Source: Pedobacter zeae (GTDB taxonomy: Bacteria > Bacteroidota > Bacteroidia > Sphingobacteriales > Sphingobacteriaceae). From it: DNA of 64,000 bases. A program made the translations under genes and the position numbers. Of the stretch, positions 24,764 through 34,315 are shown piece by piece. The stretch spans positions 124,001 through 188,000 of the forward strand of contig NZ_JACIEF010000003.1 of assembly GCF_014196715.1 (NCBI RefSeq), given 5' to 3'. Each line of letters opens with the position of its first letter. Position 1 is the first letter of the stretch. The notes below the pieces were generated by a model. That model was not told where the DNA came from. It saw nothing but the letters and a program-made list of their open reading frames with translations, and did no database searches.

Positions 24764-26359
24764 TTATTTATCCCACCAAACCCTACCGGTCAGATTATCT
24801 CCGCCTGGTACAGCTGCAGAAGCGGCCTTGTAGTTAACACCATTCTTGGTTGCCTCTTCTACTGGATACGGGAAACGGCGGGGAATAGTTCCATTGGTAG
24901 CATTTCCGGGGTAAACCACAGGGTTTAGTGCCGGGAAACCTGACCTGCGCCAATTAGACCAGGTTTCGTAAAAATCTAACATGGTACATGTATGCAACCA
25001 GTATTGGGTATTGATCATTTCTAATCCGTTTGCTGGAATATACGGATTGGCGATAGCGTAGGCATCGGCTATTGTGCCCGATATGGCCAGGCTAGCGTCG
25101 TATTGTGATAAAAAAGTAATACCGGCAGATAAACCATTGGCATAATGAGCCGCCGCAGATCCGCCGATTGCCCATCTTTGTGCTGCTTCTGCCAATAACA
25201 ATTCACTTTCGGTATAGGTTAAGATAAAAGTTACCCCGTCTTTCTTAATCATTGCCGGGTTTGGTGATGAATAAGCAGCAAAAGTGGTATAGGAAGCATC
25301 TTGCCTGATATCTCTGCCTGCTATACCGCTCAGGTCTTTTCCATTAGGCATTCCTTTTTGTAAAAGCGGATCGGAACTGTAATTAGGATTTTGTGTTTTA
25401 CTGTTTTCATCAAGATAAAGACCTGTAACCGCAACTTTCCCTAAACGTGGATCGTTCGCTGTTTTTAATTTATTAATAAATGTCTGCGACCACTTCACAT
25501 AATAATTTTCTTGTCCGCCATCTCCGGCCAGCACCTGACTATTACGATTCTGGGTTACTCTTGCACCTGATACATCATGTTTAACAAGGGCATTATCATC
25601 GTTACTGATCATCGTTTTACCAATAACTTTTTGAGCATAGGCCTTAGCCGTATTTTCATCTACTTTGGTTAAACGCATGGCTATACGTAACAATAATGTA
25701 TTTCCAAACCTTTTCCATTTATTGATATCTCCTTTGTAAATGGCATCTCCTGTAACCTTATCTCCATTAACATCCAATGCGTTTGTTGCTTCTTCTACTT
25801 CTTTTAATAAATCGGTATAAATTGCCTGTTGTTTATCATATTTAGGGGCTAAATTGCCTGTATAATAACCTTGCCCTGCTTCCGAATACGGTGTATCGCC
25901 ATATAAATCTGTAATACGTTCAAAGATCAGCGCTTTCCACAACCTGGCCACCTGCCGAACGTTATTATATTTAGGAGATCCTTTTGTAAACTCAACAATA
26001 TCTACAATCGGTTTCACCTGCTCTACGTAGGCCCCAACAGTGGTGCTGCCCCAGTATGCTGCGGTGTAACCCTCATTAAGTAAATATTTATCCCCTGCCC
26101 AATAACTCAGCACGGTAGAAAGTCCCTGCATCATGGTTGATGAATAAATGAGGTTTCCTCTCCAGGTATCGTAAGCGAAATCGATACTCCCGGTGTAAGT
26201 AAGCTGAGCAGTGGTTAAAGTATAATTGGGATCAAAAGTTGCCGCTCCATATGCAGAAGGGTTGGTATTGATATCCTCGAAATTTTTGGTACAACCCGAG
26301 ATCATTAAAGTGCCGATACAAAGTAACAGGCTATATTTTTTTAATATGTTTGTTTTCAT
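24764..26359 (-). CDS. SusD/RagB-family glycan-binding lipoprotein (SusD-like_2 type)
   Basis: 531 residues with a lipoprotein signal ending MISGCTK. The family start NFEDINTNPSAYG and the helical TPR-like body put it in the SusD-like_2 group. Such proteins form the lid on a SusC barrel and bind oligosaccharide on the cell surface. It starts 18 bp after its SusC, so the pair is co-transcribed. The neighbouring GH20 gene suggests a substrate containing N-acetylhexosamine. Confidence 0.92.
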   Translation of the reverse strand: MKTNILKKYSLLLCIGTLMISGCTKNFEDINTNPSAYGAATFDPNYTLTTAQLTYTGSIDFAYDTWRGNLIYSSTMMQGLSTVLSYWAGDKYLLNEGYTAAYWGSTTVGAYVEQVKPIVDIVEFTKGSPKYNNVRQVARLWKALIFERITDLYGDTPYSEAGQGYYTGNLAPKYDKQQAIYTDLLKEVEEATNALDVNGDKVTGDAIYKGDINKWKRFGNTLLLRIAMRLTKVDENTAKAYAQKVIGKTMISNDDNALVKHDVSGARVTQNRNSQVLAGDGGQENYYVKWSQTFINKLKTANDPRLGKVAVTGLYLDENSKTQNPNYSSDPLLQKGMPNGKDLSGIAGRDIRQDASYTTFAAYSSPNPAMIKKDGVTFILTYTESELLLAEAAQRWAIGGSAAAHYANGLSAGITFLSQYDASLAISGTIADAYAIANPYIPANGLEMINTQYWLHTCTMLDFYETWSNWRRSGFPALNPVVYPGNATNGTIPRRFPYPVEEATKNGVNYKAASAAVPGGDNLTGRVWWDK

Positions 26360-26377
26360 TGTTCTTTCTGTTTAAAA

Positions 26378-29300
26378 TTAAAGCTTAACACTAAGGTTTA
26401 CACCAAACGTTCTAACCGGCGGTACACCCCCCAGTTCCAATCCCGGAAAAGTAGCATTGTAACTCGATTCAGGGTCGATATTATCCGTCTTTTTCATCAG
26501 GATAAATAAGTTGCGGCCAACAAGACTTACATTTAATCCATGTATCTTGTTATTGAACATTTTGGCAGGAAAGTTATACCCCAGGGTCATCTGTCTGAAC
26601 TTTATGAAACTGGCATCCTGTACAAATTTATTTGACACGTTATCTGCAGAAAGCTGATAATAAGCTGCAGCAGTATTTCCTAAAGCCTCACGGTTTTCAA
26701 GTGTGGCCTGGTGTAACCCAAATACGTAGCCATAATAATCGGTAGCTGAAAATAATTTTCCGCCCCATTTACCATCAATCAGAAATGATAATGTTGCCCC
26801 TTTATAATTAAACTCGTTATTCCAGCCGGCAAACCATTTATTATAGGCAGAGCCATATGCAACAAGATCTCCACGTTGGGGGGCACCGTTTGCGCCGAGC
26901 ATGATATTGCCAGATGCATCGTGCTTATAATCATAAGCCATTACCTGAGAGGCTGCTTTGCCCGGAATATTCTGTAAAAAGCCAACCCCAGATCTTGAGG
27001 TGGCAATAAGATTTGAAGTCACACCATCTGCGAGCGAGATTACTTTGTTATCGTTATACGATCCGTTTAAAGAAGAAGTCCATACGAAATCTTTGTTTTT
27101 TACTACCTGACCAGACAGCAACAGCTCCACCCCTTTATTTTCTATTTTGCCCGAGTTCAACACCGCACCACTATAACCTGTTGAGGTAGATGTGGTTACA
27201 AAAGTAATTTCATCTTTAGATATTTTTTTGTACCAGGTAAAATCAAGGTTTAAACGGTCTCCAAAGAAGCGCATTTCCGTTCCGATCTCCAATTCTGATG
27301 CTTTTGAAGCCTTTAATGCAGAATTAGGAATATTTACATTCGAAATGGTACCCAATGGCAATCCGTTCAAAACCTCACTTCTCAAACTATAGGTCAACAA
27401 AGTTTGATAAGGATCAGTGGCCTGGCCAACTACCGCGTAACCTGCCCTAACTTTACCAAAGCTTAAGAATGATGGTTTCCAAACTTCTGAAAAAACAAAT
27501 GAACCACTAATGGAAGGATAAACCACATTCAACTTATTGTCTTTACCAGGTGTTGCCAGTGTAGAAAACCAGTCGGTACGTCCGCTACCGGTTAAATACA
27601 AAATATCTTGATAGGCAAGTTCAAGTGTACCGTATACCGATTGCGTTTCGGCTTCGGATGTGACATAAGCCACTGATTTATTTTTAGCATTTAAAATGTT
27701 GTAAACACCTGCTACGGCAAAATCGGTACCACTATTGGTCGTTTGAGTTATATTTGTTCTGCGGTAACTGCCACCAATATTTGGCGTGATCGAGAAATCT
27801 TCGTCTACTTTAAAGGGCTTGCCGATTAATACATCGACGTTAACATCTGCAAATTTGGTTGCCTGCTCTACAATTTTACCTGGAGCATAATAAGCTGTAC
27901 CTGAAGGCACTACATTTTTATAGGTGTCATTATAAGCATCACGACCTGCACGGCCTTGTAAAAACAAACCATTATCAAAAGTATAGCGGGCATTAAAAGA
28001 GCTGATCAAACGTTCGCGTTTGGTATCGTTTACAAATTCGTTTGCCGCAAACCATGGATTGGTGGCATAGGCATTGCCTTTATTGTACTGAATTTCATTT
28101 CCATTTGCATCTTTCCATGGATCGAGGTTTTTTACACTTACACTGGTTGGTAAAAAAGCCACATTATAATTGGCATTACCTGCACCATCTGATACCATCG
28201 GCCTGTTTTTGGCCTGCTCCAGAATGTAATTCATGCGGGCATCAATGGTTAAGCGTTTAATTGGGTTAAAGGTACCTACCAGGTTAAAAGATTGCCTGTT
28301 TAAACCAGAATTAGGCACAACAGAAGTATTGTGTACATCGTTGGCAGATAACCGGATAGAGCCGCCATCAAAACTTTTATTTAAAGCCAGGGTGTTAGAC
28401 CATGTGCCTCCGGTGCGGTAGAAATCTTCGATATTATTTTTCTGTGCAGTATAAGGCCTGCTTACCCCATCAAACTGAACCACGTTAGATCCATCTAACC
28501 TGGCACCCCAGCTCGATCCACCAACCTGTGCAGCAGCAGCGGCATCAGTTGGCTTTACACCATTGGCGCCCTGTCCGTAAACGTACTGCCAGTTGGTTCT
28601 GTCCATTACTTGCTCTGCAACGTAATTGGTATTAAATTCGATGCTATTGCCTTTTCCGCTTTTGGTGGTGATCAGAATTACCCCTGCTTTTGCACGGTAA
28701 CCATATAATGCTGCCGCCGCAGCACCTTTAAGTACTGAAATACTTTCAATATCATCCGGATTTAAATTTCCAACCGCATCCCCAAAATCAGGTGCATTAT
28801 CATATTGGCTACCAGAGTTGCCATTGGCATTTAGGTTATTTAAACCTACCGGTTTATTTTCCATCGGTACACCATTAATTACATATAAGGGCTGGTTGGT
28901 TTGGCTTAAGCTGGAAACCCCGCGAATGGTTACGCTGGTTGCTGCGCCAGCACCTCTTGATGTGGAACTGATATCTAAACCGGCCACTTTACCTACTAAA
29001 GAGTTGGCTACATTATTTTCTCTGGCCTGCGTTAACGTTTCGCCACTTACCTGTGTAACCGAATAACCTAATGCTCTTCTTTCTTTTTTGATACCCAACG
29101 CGGTAACCACTACATCAGTAAGCTGTTTGGTATCCTCTGCGAGTACGATATCGATACTGTTTTGCGTGCCTATAGCGATTTCCCTGGTCTGAAAACCTGC
29201 ATAAGAAACCACCAAAACTGCATTTTCGGGGGCATTTAATACGAATTTCCCATTTATATCGGTAGAAGTGCCAATACCCGTTCCTTTAACCCTCACACTT

Positions 29301-29722
29301 GCCCCGGGTAAAGCCCCTCCAAGGGCATCTTTTACGGTTCCGCTAATAGGTACTTCTTTATTTTTGCTGATTACGATTAAGCCGCCTTCAGAAACAGAAT
29401 ATTTCAGGTTCGTTCTGTTTAAAATGGCTGCCAGCACATCCGTAACCAAAGTATTGGTTACCGTAATGCTTACGTCTTTATTTACCGGAACGTAAGAAGA
29501 ACTGTAAACAAAATGGTAACTGCTCTGCTGTTCAATAATCTGTAAAACCCTGGCTAGCTTTGTTTTTTTAACATCTAAAGAAATTTTTTCCTGAGAAAAA
29601 ACCGATGCCGAAACATTAAGACAGGTAATGAAAACCATAATACAGGCTAGTTTCATTAGCATAATGAATTTTAGAAGCGCTTTATATTTTGGGCGCCCTT
29701 GCAGTAAGTAATAATAAATCAT
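26378..29722 (-). CDS. SusC/RagA TonB-dependent transporter with STN signalling domain
   Basis: 1114 residues from the ATG at 29722 (MIYYYLLQGRPKYKALLKF); the frame is open to 29785 but the shorter start fits related proteins. Order: signal region to about residue 44 (VSASVFSQ), secretin/TonB short N-terminal (STN) domain about 48-118, carboxypeptidase-like beta domain (SGTVKDALGGALPGASVRVKG), TonB plug (GKVAGLDISS, ITIRGVSSLS-like block) and a 22-strand barrel. The STN domain speaks to a FecR anti-sigma factor, which lies directly upstream with its ECF sigma factor. Import of an oligosaccharide across the outer membrane is thus coupled to its own induction. Confidence 0.93.
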   Translation of the reverse strand: MIYYYLLQGRPKYKALLKFIMLMKLACIMVFITCLNVSASVFSQEKISLDVKKTKLARVLQIIEQQSSYHFVYSSSYVPVNKDVSITVTNTLVTDVLAAILNRTNLKYSVSEGGLIVISKNKEVPISGTVKDALGGALPGASVRVKGTGIGTSTDINGKFVLNAPENAVLVVSYAGFQTREIAIGTQNSIDIVLAEDTKQLTDVVVTALGIKKERRALGYSVTQVSGETLTQARENNVANSLVGKVAGLDISSTSRGAGAATSVTIRGVSSLSQTNQPLYVINGVPMENKPVGLNNLNANGNSGSQYDNAPDFGDAVGNLNPDDIESISVLKGAAAAALYGYRAKAGVILITTKSGKGNSIEFNTNYVAEQVMDRTNWQYVYGQGANGVKPTDAAAAAQVGGSSWGARLDGSNVVQFDGVSRPYTAQKNNIEDFYRTGGTWSNTLALNKSFDGGSIRLSANDVHNTSVVPNSGLNRQSFNLVGTFNPIKRLTIDARMNYILEQAKNRPMVSDGAGNANYNVAFLPTSVSVKNLDPWKDANGNEIQYNKGNAYATNPWFAANEFVNDTKRERLISSFNARYTFDNGLFLQGRAGRDAYNDTYKNVVPSGTAYYAPGKIVEQATKFADVNVDVLIGKPFKVDEDFSITPNIGGSYRRTNITQTTNSGTDFAVAGVYNILNAKNKSVAYVTSEAETQSVYGTLELAYQDILYLTGSGRTDWFSTLATPGKDNKLNVVYPSISGSFVFSEVWKPSFLSFGKVRAGYAVVGQATDPYQTLLTYSLRSEVLNGLPLGTISNVNIPNSALKASKASELEIGTEMRFFGDRLNLDFTWYKKISKDEITFVTTSTSTGYSGAVLNSGKIENKGVELLLSGQVVKNKDFVWTSSLNGSYNDNKVISLADGVTSNLIATSRSGVGFLQNIPGKAASQVMAYDYKHDASGNIMLGANGAPQRGDLVAYGSAYNKWFAGWNNEFNYKGATLSFLIDGKWGGKLFSATDYYGYVFGLHQATLENREALGNTAAAYYQLSADNVSNKFVQDASFIKFRQMTLGYNFPAKMFNNKIHGLNVSLVGRNLFILMKKTDNIDPESSYNATFPGLELGGVPPVRTFGVNLSVKL

Positions 29723-29809
29723 ATTTTTGTTTTTTTTGGTTGCATAAAGTTCTTGGCAGCAATCTGTTTGCGCATAAACTGCCATTAATTAATCAAAAGA
29801 GAAATTGTT

Positions 29810-29835
29810 AAGGGCGGTGCTCCAACACCGTCCTT
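29810..29835 (-). terminator. Hairpin between the FecR gene and susC
   Basis: AAGGGCGGTG (29810-29819) pairs with CACCGTCCTT (29826-29835), one mismatch. On the minus strand AACAATTTCTCTTTT follows, a weak T tract. It could partly end the regulator transcript before susC. Confidence 0.55.
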
Positions 29836-29842
29836 TTTCTTC

Positions 29843-30916
29843 CTATTTCGAGATGGTTACCTGTTTTCCTTTTATCTCATATTTAAAATTATTTTCAGCT
29901 GCTTTTAAAGCATGTAAAACTTCTTCGATGCTTTCGTTTGTAATGGTTGCCGTAAAACGGTATTTTTCTATTGAGGGATCTGTAAATTTAATTTCAACGT
30001 TATACCATTTTTCTAAAACATTCTTAACCTCATCAAAATCCTGATCGTAAATTTCGATCCGGTTCTGTGTCCAGGCTGTTTCTACAATGGTGCTGTCTTT
30101 AATCTTTGTGTAATGGTTAATGGTAATTTCGGGCCTTAAAGTAGCATGCTTAAGCAATTTACTTTTCTGCTGCTGAACCACACTCTTATAAAAAGTAACT
30201 TTCTCACTGGGTTTTAAGGTAATGGTTCCACCGTTACCATTTACCCCTTCCATTGTAATTAGGCCACGGATTAAAGTGGCTTCTGATGTTGTTTCATCAG
30301 GATAAGCCTTTACGTTAAAAGCGGTACCCAATACATTGATGTTAAAATCGGTTGTATGCACTTTAAAAGGTTTGTTTTTATCATGAGCCACATCAAAAAA
30401 AGCCTCCCCTGTTAAGGTAACTTCTCTGTATTGATCGTTAAAACCTCTGGTAACCTGTAAAGTGCTTTTGGCATTTAGGAGTACTGTAGTTCCATCCTGG
30501 AGCTTAATTTTTTTACGCTCGCCGCTTTTTGTGGTAAAGGTATAAACCTCCTGCGCAGCATTTCCTGTATTGTTGTGCTTAAAGTATGTGTTATAAACCA
30601 ATACTGAACCAAGCACTACAACTAATGCCGCCGCAATTTTAAGCCACAAATAACGGTTCAGTTTAACCACTTTCTCTTCAGGAAACATACTTCCCCTTAA
30701 AATCTCGGTCTGTTTATTTAATGGGCGTTTATTCCCGCTCAATATCACGTAAAGTTTTTTTGCTTCTCCAATTACTGCAGCCTGCTCGGGGTGGGCATTA
30801 ATGTACTTTTCCCAATATCCAATGCAAAGCTTATCGGTCCCGGCACAATATTGCTGGAAAGTGCTATCGACAAGAAAATCTTCTGCATTGAATTTACTTC
30901 TATCAACCATTATCAT
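29843..30916 (-). CDS. FecR-family anti-sigma factor
   Basis: 357 residues. A cytosolic N-terminal part of about 85 residues would hold the sigma factor; one membrane segment follows (about 88-107, LWLKIAAALVVVLGSVLVYN), then the periplasmic FecR domain (about 125-225, with VLLNAKSTLQVTRGF and VLGTAFNVKAYPDE) and the C-terminal DUF4974-type domain (about 285-356). It relays the signal from the STN domain of the SusC. MIMVD offers two starts; 30910 is equally possible. The partner sigma gene is 614 bp upstream rather than directly adjacent. Confidence 0.92.
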   Translation of the reverse strand: MIMVDRSKFNAEDFLVDSTFQQYCAGTDKLCIGYWEKYINAHPEQAAVIGEAKKLYVILSGNKRPLNKQTEILRGSMFPEEKVVKLNRYLWLKIAAALVVVLGSVLVYNTYFKHNNTGNAAQEVYTFTTKSGERKKIKLQDGTTVLLNAKSTLQVTRGFNDQYREVTLTGEAFFDVAHDKNKPFKVHTTDFNINVLGTAFNVKAYPDETTSEATLIRGLITMEGVNGNGGTITLKPSEKVTFYKSVVQQQKSKLLKHATLRPEITINHYTKIKDSTIVETAWTQNRIEIYDQDFDEVKNVLEKWYNVEIKFTDPSIEKYRFTATITNESIEEVLHALKAAENNFKYEIKGKQVTISK

Positions 30917-31529
30917 TTGCCTTTTATATATCAGTGTCCAAAAGCTTTACTTTTTCCTAAGAAAATTTTAACTTTTTTTTAATGTGGCGAAATATGTGCC
31001 CTGAAAGTGGATTTAATAAAGAAATTTAATTTGCAGAAATGCAGATTAAAAGATACAAAGGAGTTGATCCGCTCCCGGTTCAAGCGGTTTTATATTTTTT
31101 GGAAAGCAATTACAGAAGCGTTTGGCTGTGATAGTCCTGCTATCCGCTTTATCTCACTGCGTTCGATGTCCGCTTCTATCAGGTTTAGGTGGCGCAGCCT
31201 GTCTTACTATTTGAGGTTGCAGGGTGCAGAACAGGCACCAGGAGCACAAAGCCTCCTATTCCTAAACCCGGTAGTAACGAAAATCCTTTTTATTGCTTAA
31301 AACAATATTTAACTATACCGTTTATCTGCAATAAAAAGATTGGAGTGGATAACGGGACTACAGCACCTACGGAGCTTGGAATGTTCGTTTTCAAAATATA
31401 AAACCCAACTATTAAAATAGCAATTGCTGCAAACGGAAGGCTTACAAAAGTTTTTAGATAAATTAAAGTAACCGTTAAAAGCTCTCTCTATTCTGCTGCG
31501 CTGCAATCGGGATAACGAAATGCGGAGAT
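30917..31529. repeat. Gene-free DNA with a long degenerate repeat between sigma and anti-sigma genes
   Basis: No credible gene. About 31096-31400 is a copy of the long intergenic repeat. It opens with TTTTGGAAAGCAATTACAGA, has GTCCTGCTATCCGC and ATCAGGTTTAGGTGG in the middle (compare ATCGGGTTTAGGTGG near 8498), and holds GGGACTACAGCACC near its end. The open frames crossing it are not protein-like. Confidence 0.7.
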
Positions 31530-32084
31530 TTACGCATTAAATTCTTTCCTCAGGATTTTAAGCGCATCGTAAATGGTATTATATGCCGTTTTTATGGTCT
31601 GGTTGCTTTGTTCGGCAATCTGCTCATAGCTTAAACCTTCAAAAAATTTTAAATGGATGAGCTGTTTTTGCTTAAAGGTGAGTTTTTCCAATGCATTTTT
31701 GAGCTGATGCTGAACCAGTTCGTCGCTTTGCACCTTAACAATAAACTCTTCGTAGCTCATTTCCATCCAATCGCCATCGGCCCCGGCATTAAAAAGCGCA
31801 TCGTTAATTTTACGCTTTCTTTCTAATATTCTGAGCAATTTGCGCTTAAGAAAGGTCCGAAGGTAGGCCTCAACATGATCTACACGGGTTAGGCTTTCGT
31901 GTTTCTCCCAAATGGTGGTAAAAACAAGATCTGTAGCTTCACTGGCAGTATCGGCATCGGCACAAACCCTGATACCGAAATTGACGAGCGGGTAATAAAG
32001 CGCTGCGTACAGATCAAAAAACGCATCTTTATCGCCAATCCGTAACCGTTCCCATAATAAGTGATGCGTTAGTTTACTGCTCAT
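31530..32084 (-). CDS. ECF-type RNA polymerase sigma factor
   Basis: 184 residues from the ATG at 32084 (MSSKLTHHLLWERLRIGDKDAF); an in-frame extension to 32126 looks non-coding. Region 2 spans about 20-90 and region 4 about 120-180, with helix-turn-helix GLSYEQIAEQSNQTIKTAYNTIYDALKILRK. It belongs to the Bacteroidota ECF group that pairs with FecR and STN-SusC proteins, and probably drives the susCD operon downstream. It starts 68 bp after the terminator of the maltodextrin locus. Confidence 0.92.
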   Translation of the reverse strand: MSSKLTHHLLWERLRIGDKDAFFDLYAALYYPLVNFGIRVCADADTASEATDLVFTTIWEKHESLTRVDHVEAYLRTFLKRKLLRILERKRKINDALFNAGADGDWMEMSYEEFIVKVQSDELVQHQLKNALEKLTFKQKQLIHLKFFEGLSYEQIAEQSNQTIKTAYNTIYDALKILRKEFNA

Positions 32085-32151
32085 TAACCTGTTAGTTGTT
32101 ATCACAATATTAACTAAAAACAACAAGATTATACCTGCAGATTGTTGAATC

Positions 32152-32186
32152 TAAAAAAAAACTCCCAGGTTTCGAAAACCTGAGAG
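32152..32186 (-). terminator. Intrinsic terminator at the end of the maltodextrin locus
   Basis: CTCCCAGGTTT (32162-32172) pairs with AAACCTGAGAG (32176-32186) with one mismatch; a T run follows on the minus strand (complement of 32152-32161). Confidence 0.82.
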
Positions 32187-32220
32187 GTAGACATTACTTT
32201 TGAGAGGTAGACATTACTTT
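32181..32220. repeat. Exact 20-bp tandem duplication across a stop codon
   Basis: TGAGAGGTAGACATTACTTT occurs twice head to tail (32181-32200 and 32201-32220). The second copy contains the TAA stop of the GH13 lipoprotein gene and the first joins the terminator stem. It looks like a recent slippage or duplication event. Confidence 0.9.
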
Positions 32221-34097
32221 AAAGCCGTTTTACTGTAAATATGATATTCACCCGGCGACAGCGTTCTGTTATAACTATTAGAGGCAAGGTTAATACTGCT
32301 TCCGACCGCATCTACCCAAACTCCCGACGAACCAAAATCAATATTGGCCGTCTGGCTCACTACATCAAAATTGCCTACTACTACAACGGTATTTGCACCT
32401 TCTGTTAATCTGATGTATTTAATTCCCCCGGTAAGACTATAAGCAGAGTTTGCTGAATTAAAAATACTGTTGTTCTTTTTCAGCCTGATAAACCTGGCAT
32501 AAGCATCGTACAAAGCTTTACGGTCCGGATCTGCGTAATAATCCCACTTAATGGGCTTTTCTCCTGTTCTTCCATTAAAATCGATGTTAATATCGTAACC
32601 CAGTTCTCCAAACTGCCAGATCATCTTTGGCCCGGGAATGCTGAAGAGGAAAGCCGCGGCCAATTCTTCCCTTTTTAATGAGGTGGCCAGATTCCCCTTA
32701 ATCATATAATTACCTGATCCATTGCCATAGCTGATATTTTTAAAATTCAACCTTTCCTCATCATGACTCTCAGCATAGCCAACTAAATTCTCTGATTTGG
32801 TAAAACCATGATTGGCATAAAAACCCCACTGAAAATCAGAATTATCTAACCAACCCATGGTTGCTTCGTTCATGTTGTAATTCATGTTGTTCCAAAGCAT
32901 CATGCCATCATCGGCCAAAACTTTTTCTTCTGATTCTTCGGCAAAATGTTCTAAAATCACATAAAAACTGGGATCTAAACTTTTGATGTAACCGTTATAA
33001 TCTTTCCAGATGGCGATACGACCGGCATCGTATAACCTGAACTGTGCATCACTGGTTGATGCTTTCTGAGTAAACCCTTTGGAAAGATCGAAACGGAAGC
33101 CATCAATTTTATATTGCTGCATCCAAAATTTCATTACATCTTTCGAGAATTTTTTGGTGGCCAGGCTTTCATGGTTAAAATCGTAACCCACATTAAAAGG
33201 ATGTTTGGCATCAACATTAAACCACGGGCTATTTGCAGTAGGTTTTGAACCATCGAAATACAATTGCACCATAGGCGATTGGCCAAAAGAATGATTTAAT
33301 ACCATATCCATAATTACGGCAATGCCACGGCCATGACATTCATCGATAAAATTTTGTAAAGCCGCTTTGGTACCATAATATTTATCGGGAGCAAAATAAA
33401 AAGAAGGGTTATAACCCCAGCTTAAATTCCCTTCAAATTCATTTACCGGCATTAGCTCAATGGCGTTGATGCCCAAACCTGTTAAATAATCGAGTTTGGC
33501 CAAAGTTGATGCGTAATTATGCCCGGCAGTAAAATCGCGGATAAGCAATTCGTAAATTACCAGGTTATCTTTAGCGGGGCGGGTAAAGCTGGCATTTTTC
33601 CAGGTATAAAGTGGCTGATTAGCTTGCATAACACTTACAATTCCTGTTGTTTTACCAGTTGGATAGACTTTTAAATTTGGATACGTTGCTGCAGTAATGT
33701 ATTTATCGTTATCAGGATCGAGTACTTTTTCGCAATAAGGATCGGCAACCTTTAGGTTTCCATCAACATAAAACTGATAGGCATATTCAGTAGTCGGATT
33801 TAGATTATCAACCTGAATCCACCAATAATTTCCATCAGGTGTATTTTTCATGGGTAAGGCAGTGGTAGACCAATCGTTAAATTCACCAATCAATGAAACT
33901 GATTTTTTATTGGGTGCATACAAGCTTACAATAGCCGAGGTTCCGTTGTTGATAAACACCACGCCATCTTTAGCGCCTGCAGGTAACGTTGCTGTTTGGG
34001 TTAGTGGTGTTGGTTCTAAGCCAGCATCTGTTAATGCTTTTTTACAGGCAGTATTAAACGCTGTTACCAATAGCAACAGGTAGATAATTTTTTTCAT
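32214..34097 (-). CDS. GH13 alpha-amylase-type lipoprotein with N-terminal CBM48-like domain
   Basis: 627 residues. The signal ends FNTACKK, so it is lipid-anchored. Residues about 45-140 form an E-set/CBM48-like domain (SVSLIGEFNDWSTTALPM), followed by the GH13 barrel. Conserved regions are MDMVLNHSFG (I), DGFRFDLSKGF (nucleophile Asp), VILEHFAEE (acid/base Glu) and YAESHDEER (transition-state Asp). It likely cuts starch or maltodextrin at the surface. As the last gene of the locus, it is 218 bp after the transporter gene. A C-terminal beta domain (about 545-625) closes the protein. Confidence 0.93.
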   Translation of the reverse strand: MKKIIYLLLLVTAFNTACKKALTDAGLEPTPLTQTATLPAGAKDGVVFINNGTSAIVSLYAPNKKSVSLIGEFNDWSTTALPMKNTPDGNYWWIQVDNLNPTTEYAYQFYVDGNLKVADPYCEKVLDPDNDKYITAATYPNLKVYPTGKTTGIVSVMQANQPLYTWKNASFTRPAKDNLVIYELLIRDFTAGHNYASTLAKLDYLTGLGINAIELMPVNEFEGNLSWGYNPSFYFAPDKYYGTKAALQNFIDECHGRGIAVIMDMVLNHSFGQSPMVQLYFDGSKPTANSPWFNVDAKHPFNVGYDFNHESLATKKFSKDVMKFWMQQYKIDGFRFDLSKGFTQKASTSDAQFRLYDAGRIAIWKDYNGYIKSLDPSFYVILEHFAEESEEKVLADDGMMLWNNMNYNMNEATMGWLDNSDFQWGFYANHGFTKSENLVGYAESHDEERLNFKNISYGNGSGNYMIKGNLATSLKREELAAAFLFSIPGPKMIWQFGELGYDINIDFNGRTGEKPIKWDYYADPDRKALYDAYARFIRLKKNNSIFNSANSAYSLTGGIKYIRLTEGANTVVVVGNFDVVSQTANIDFGSSGVWVDAVGSSINLASNSYNRTLSPGEYHIYSKTALK

Positions 34098-34315
34098 TTG
34101 GTTAGGGATTTTAATTTATATTATTGCGGGGCAACAAGCAATCTTAAGACGATCGTAGTAATTGCTTCATGACGCGCAATTCTATCAGCCTGTGTCCTCA
34201 CAGACCGAAATATCATTAATGTGGTTAATGAGCTGTAAACACACAGCCCATTGATATCTTATATTGTGACCTATTTATATCTTATTGGCCTGCTGGGACA
34301 GAAACCAAGAATGGT

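Noticed and set aside
31007..31401. Two overlapping plus-strand open frames of 97 and 70 codons
   Set aside because: They cover the long intergenic repeat, have biased residues from repeat DNA, and lack a promoter or family features.
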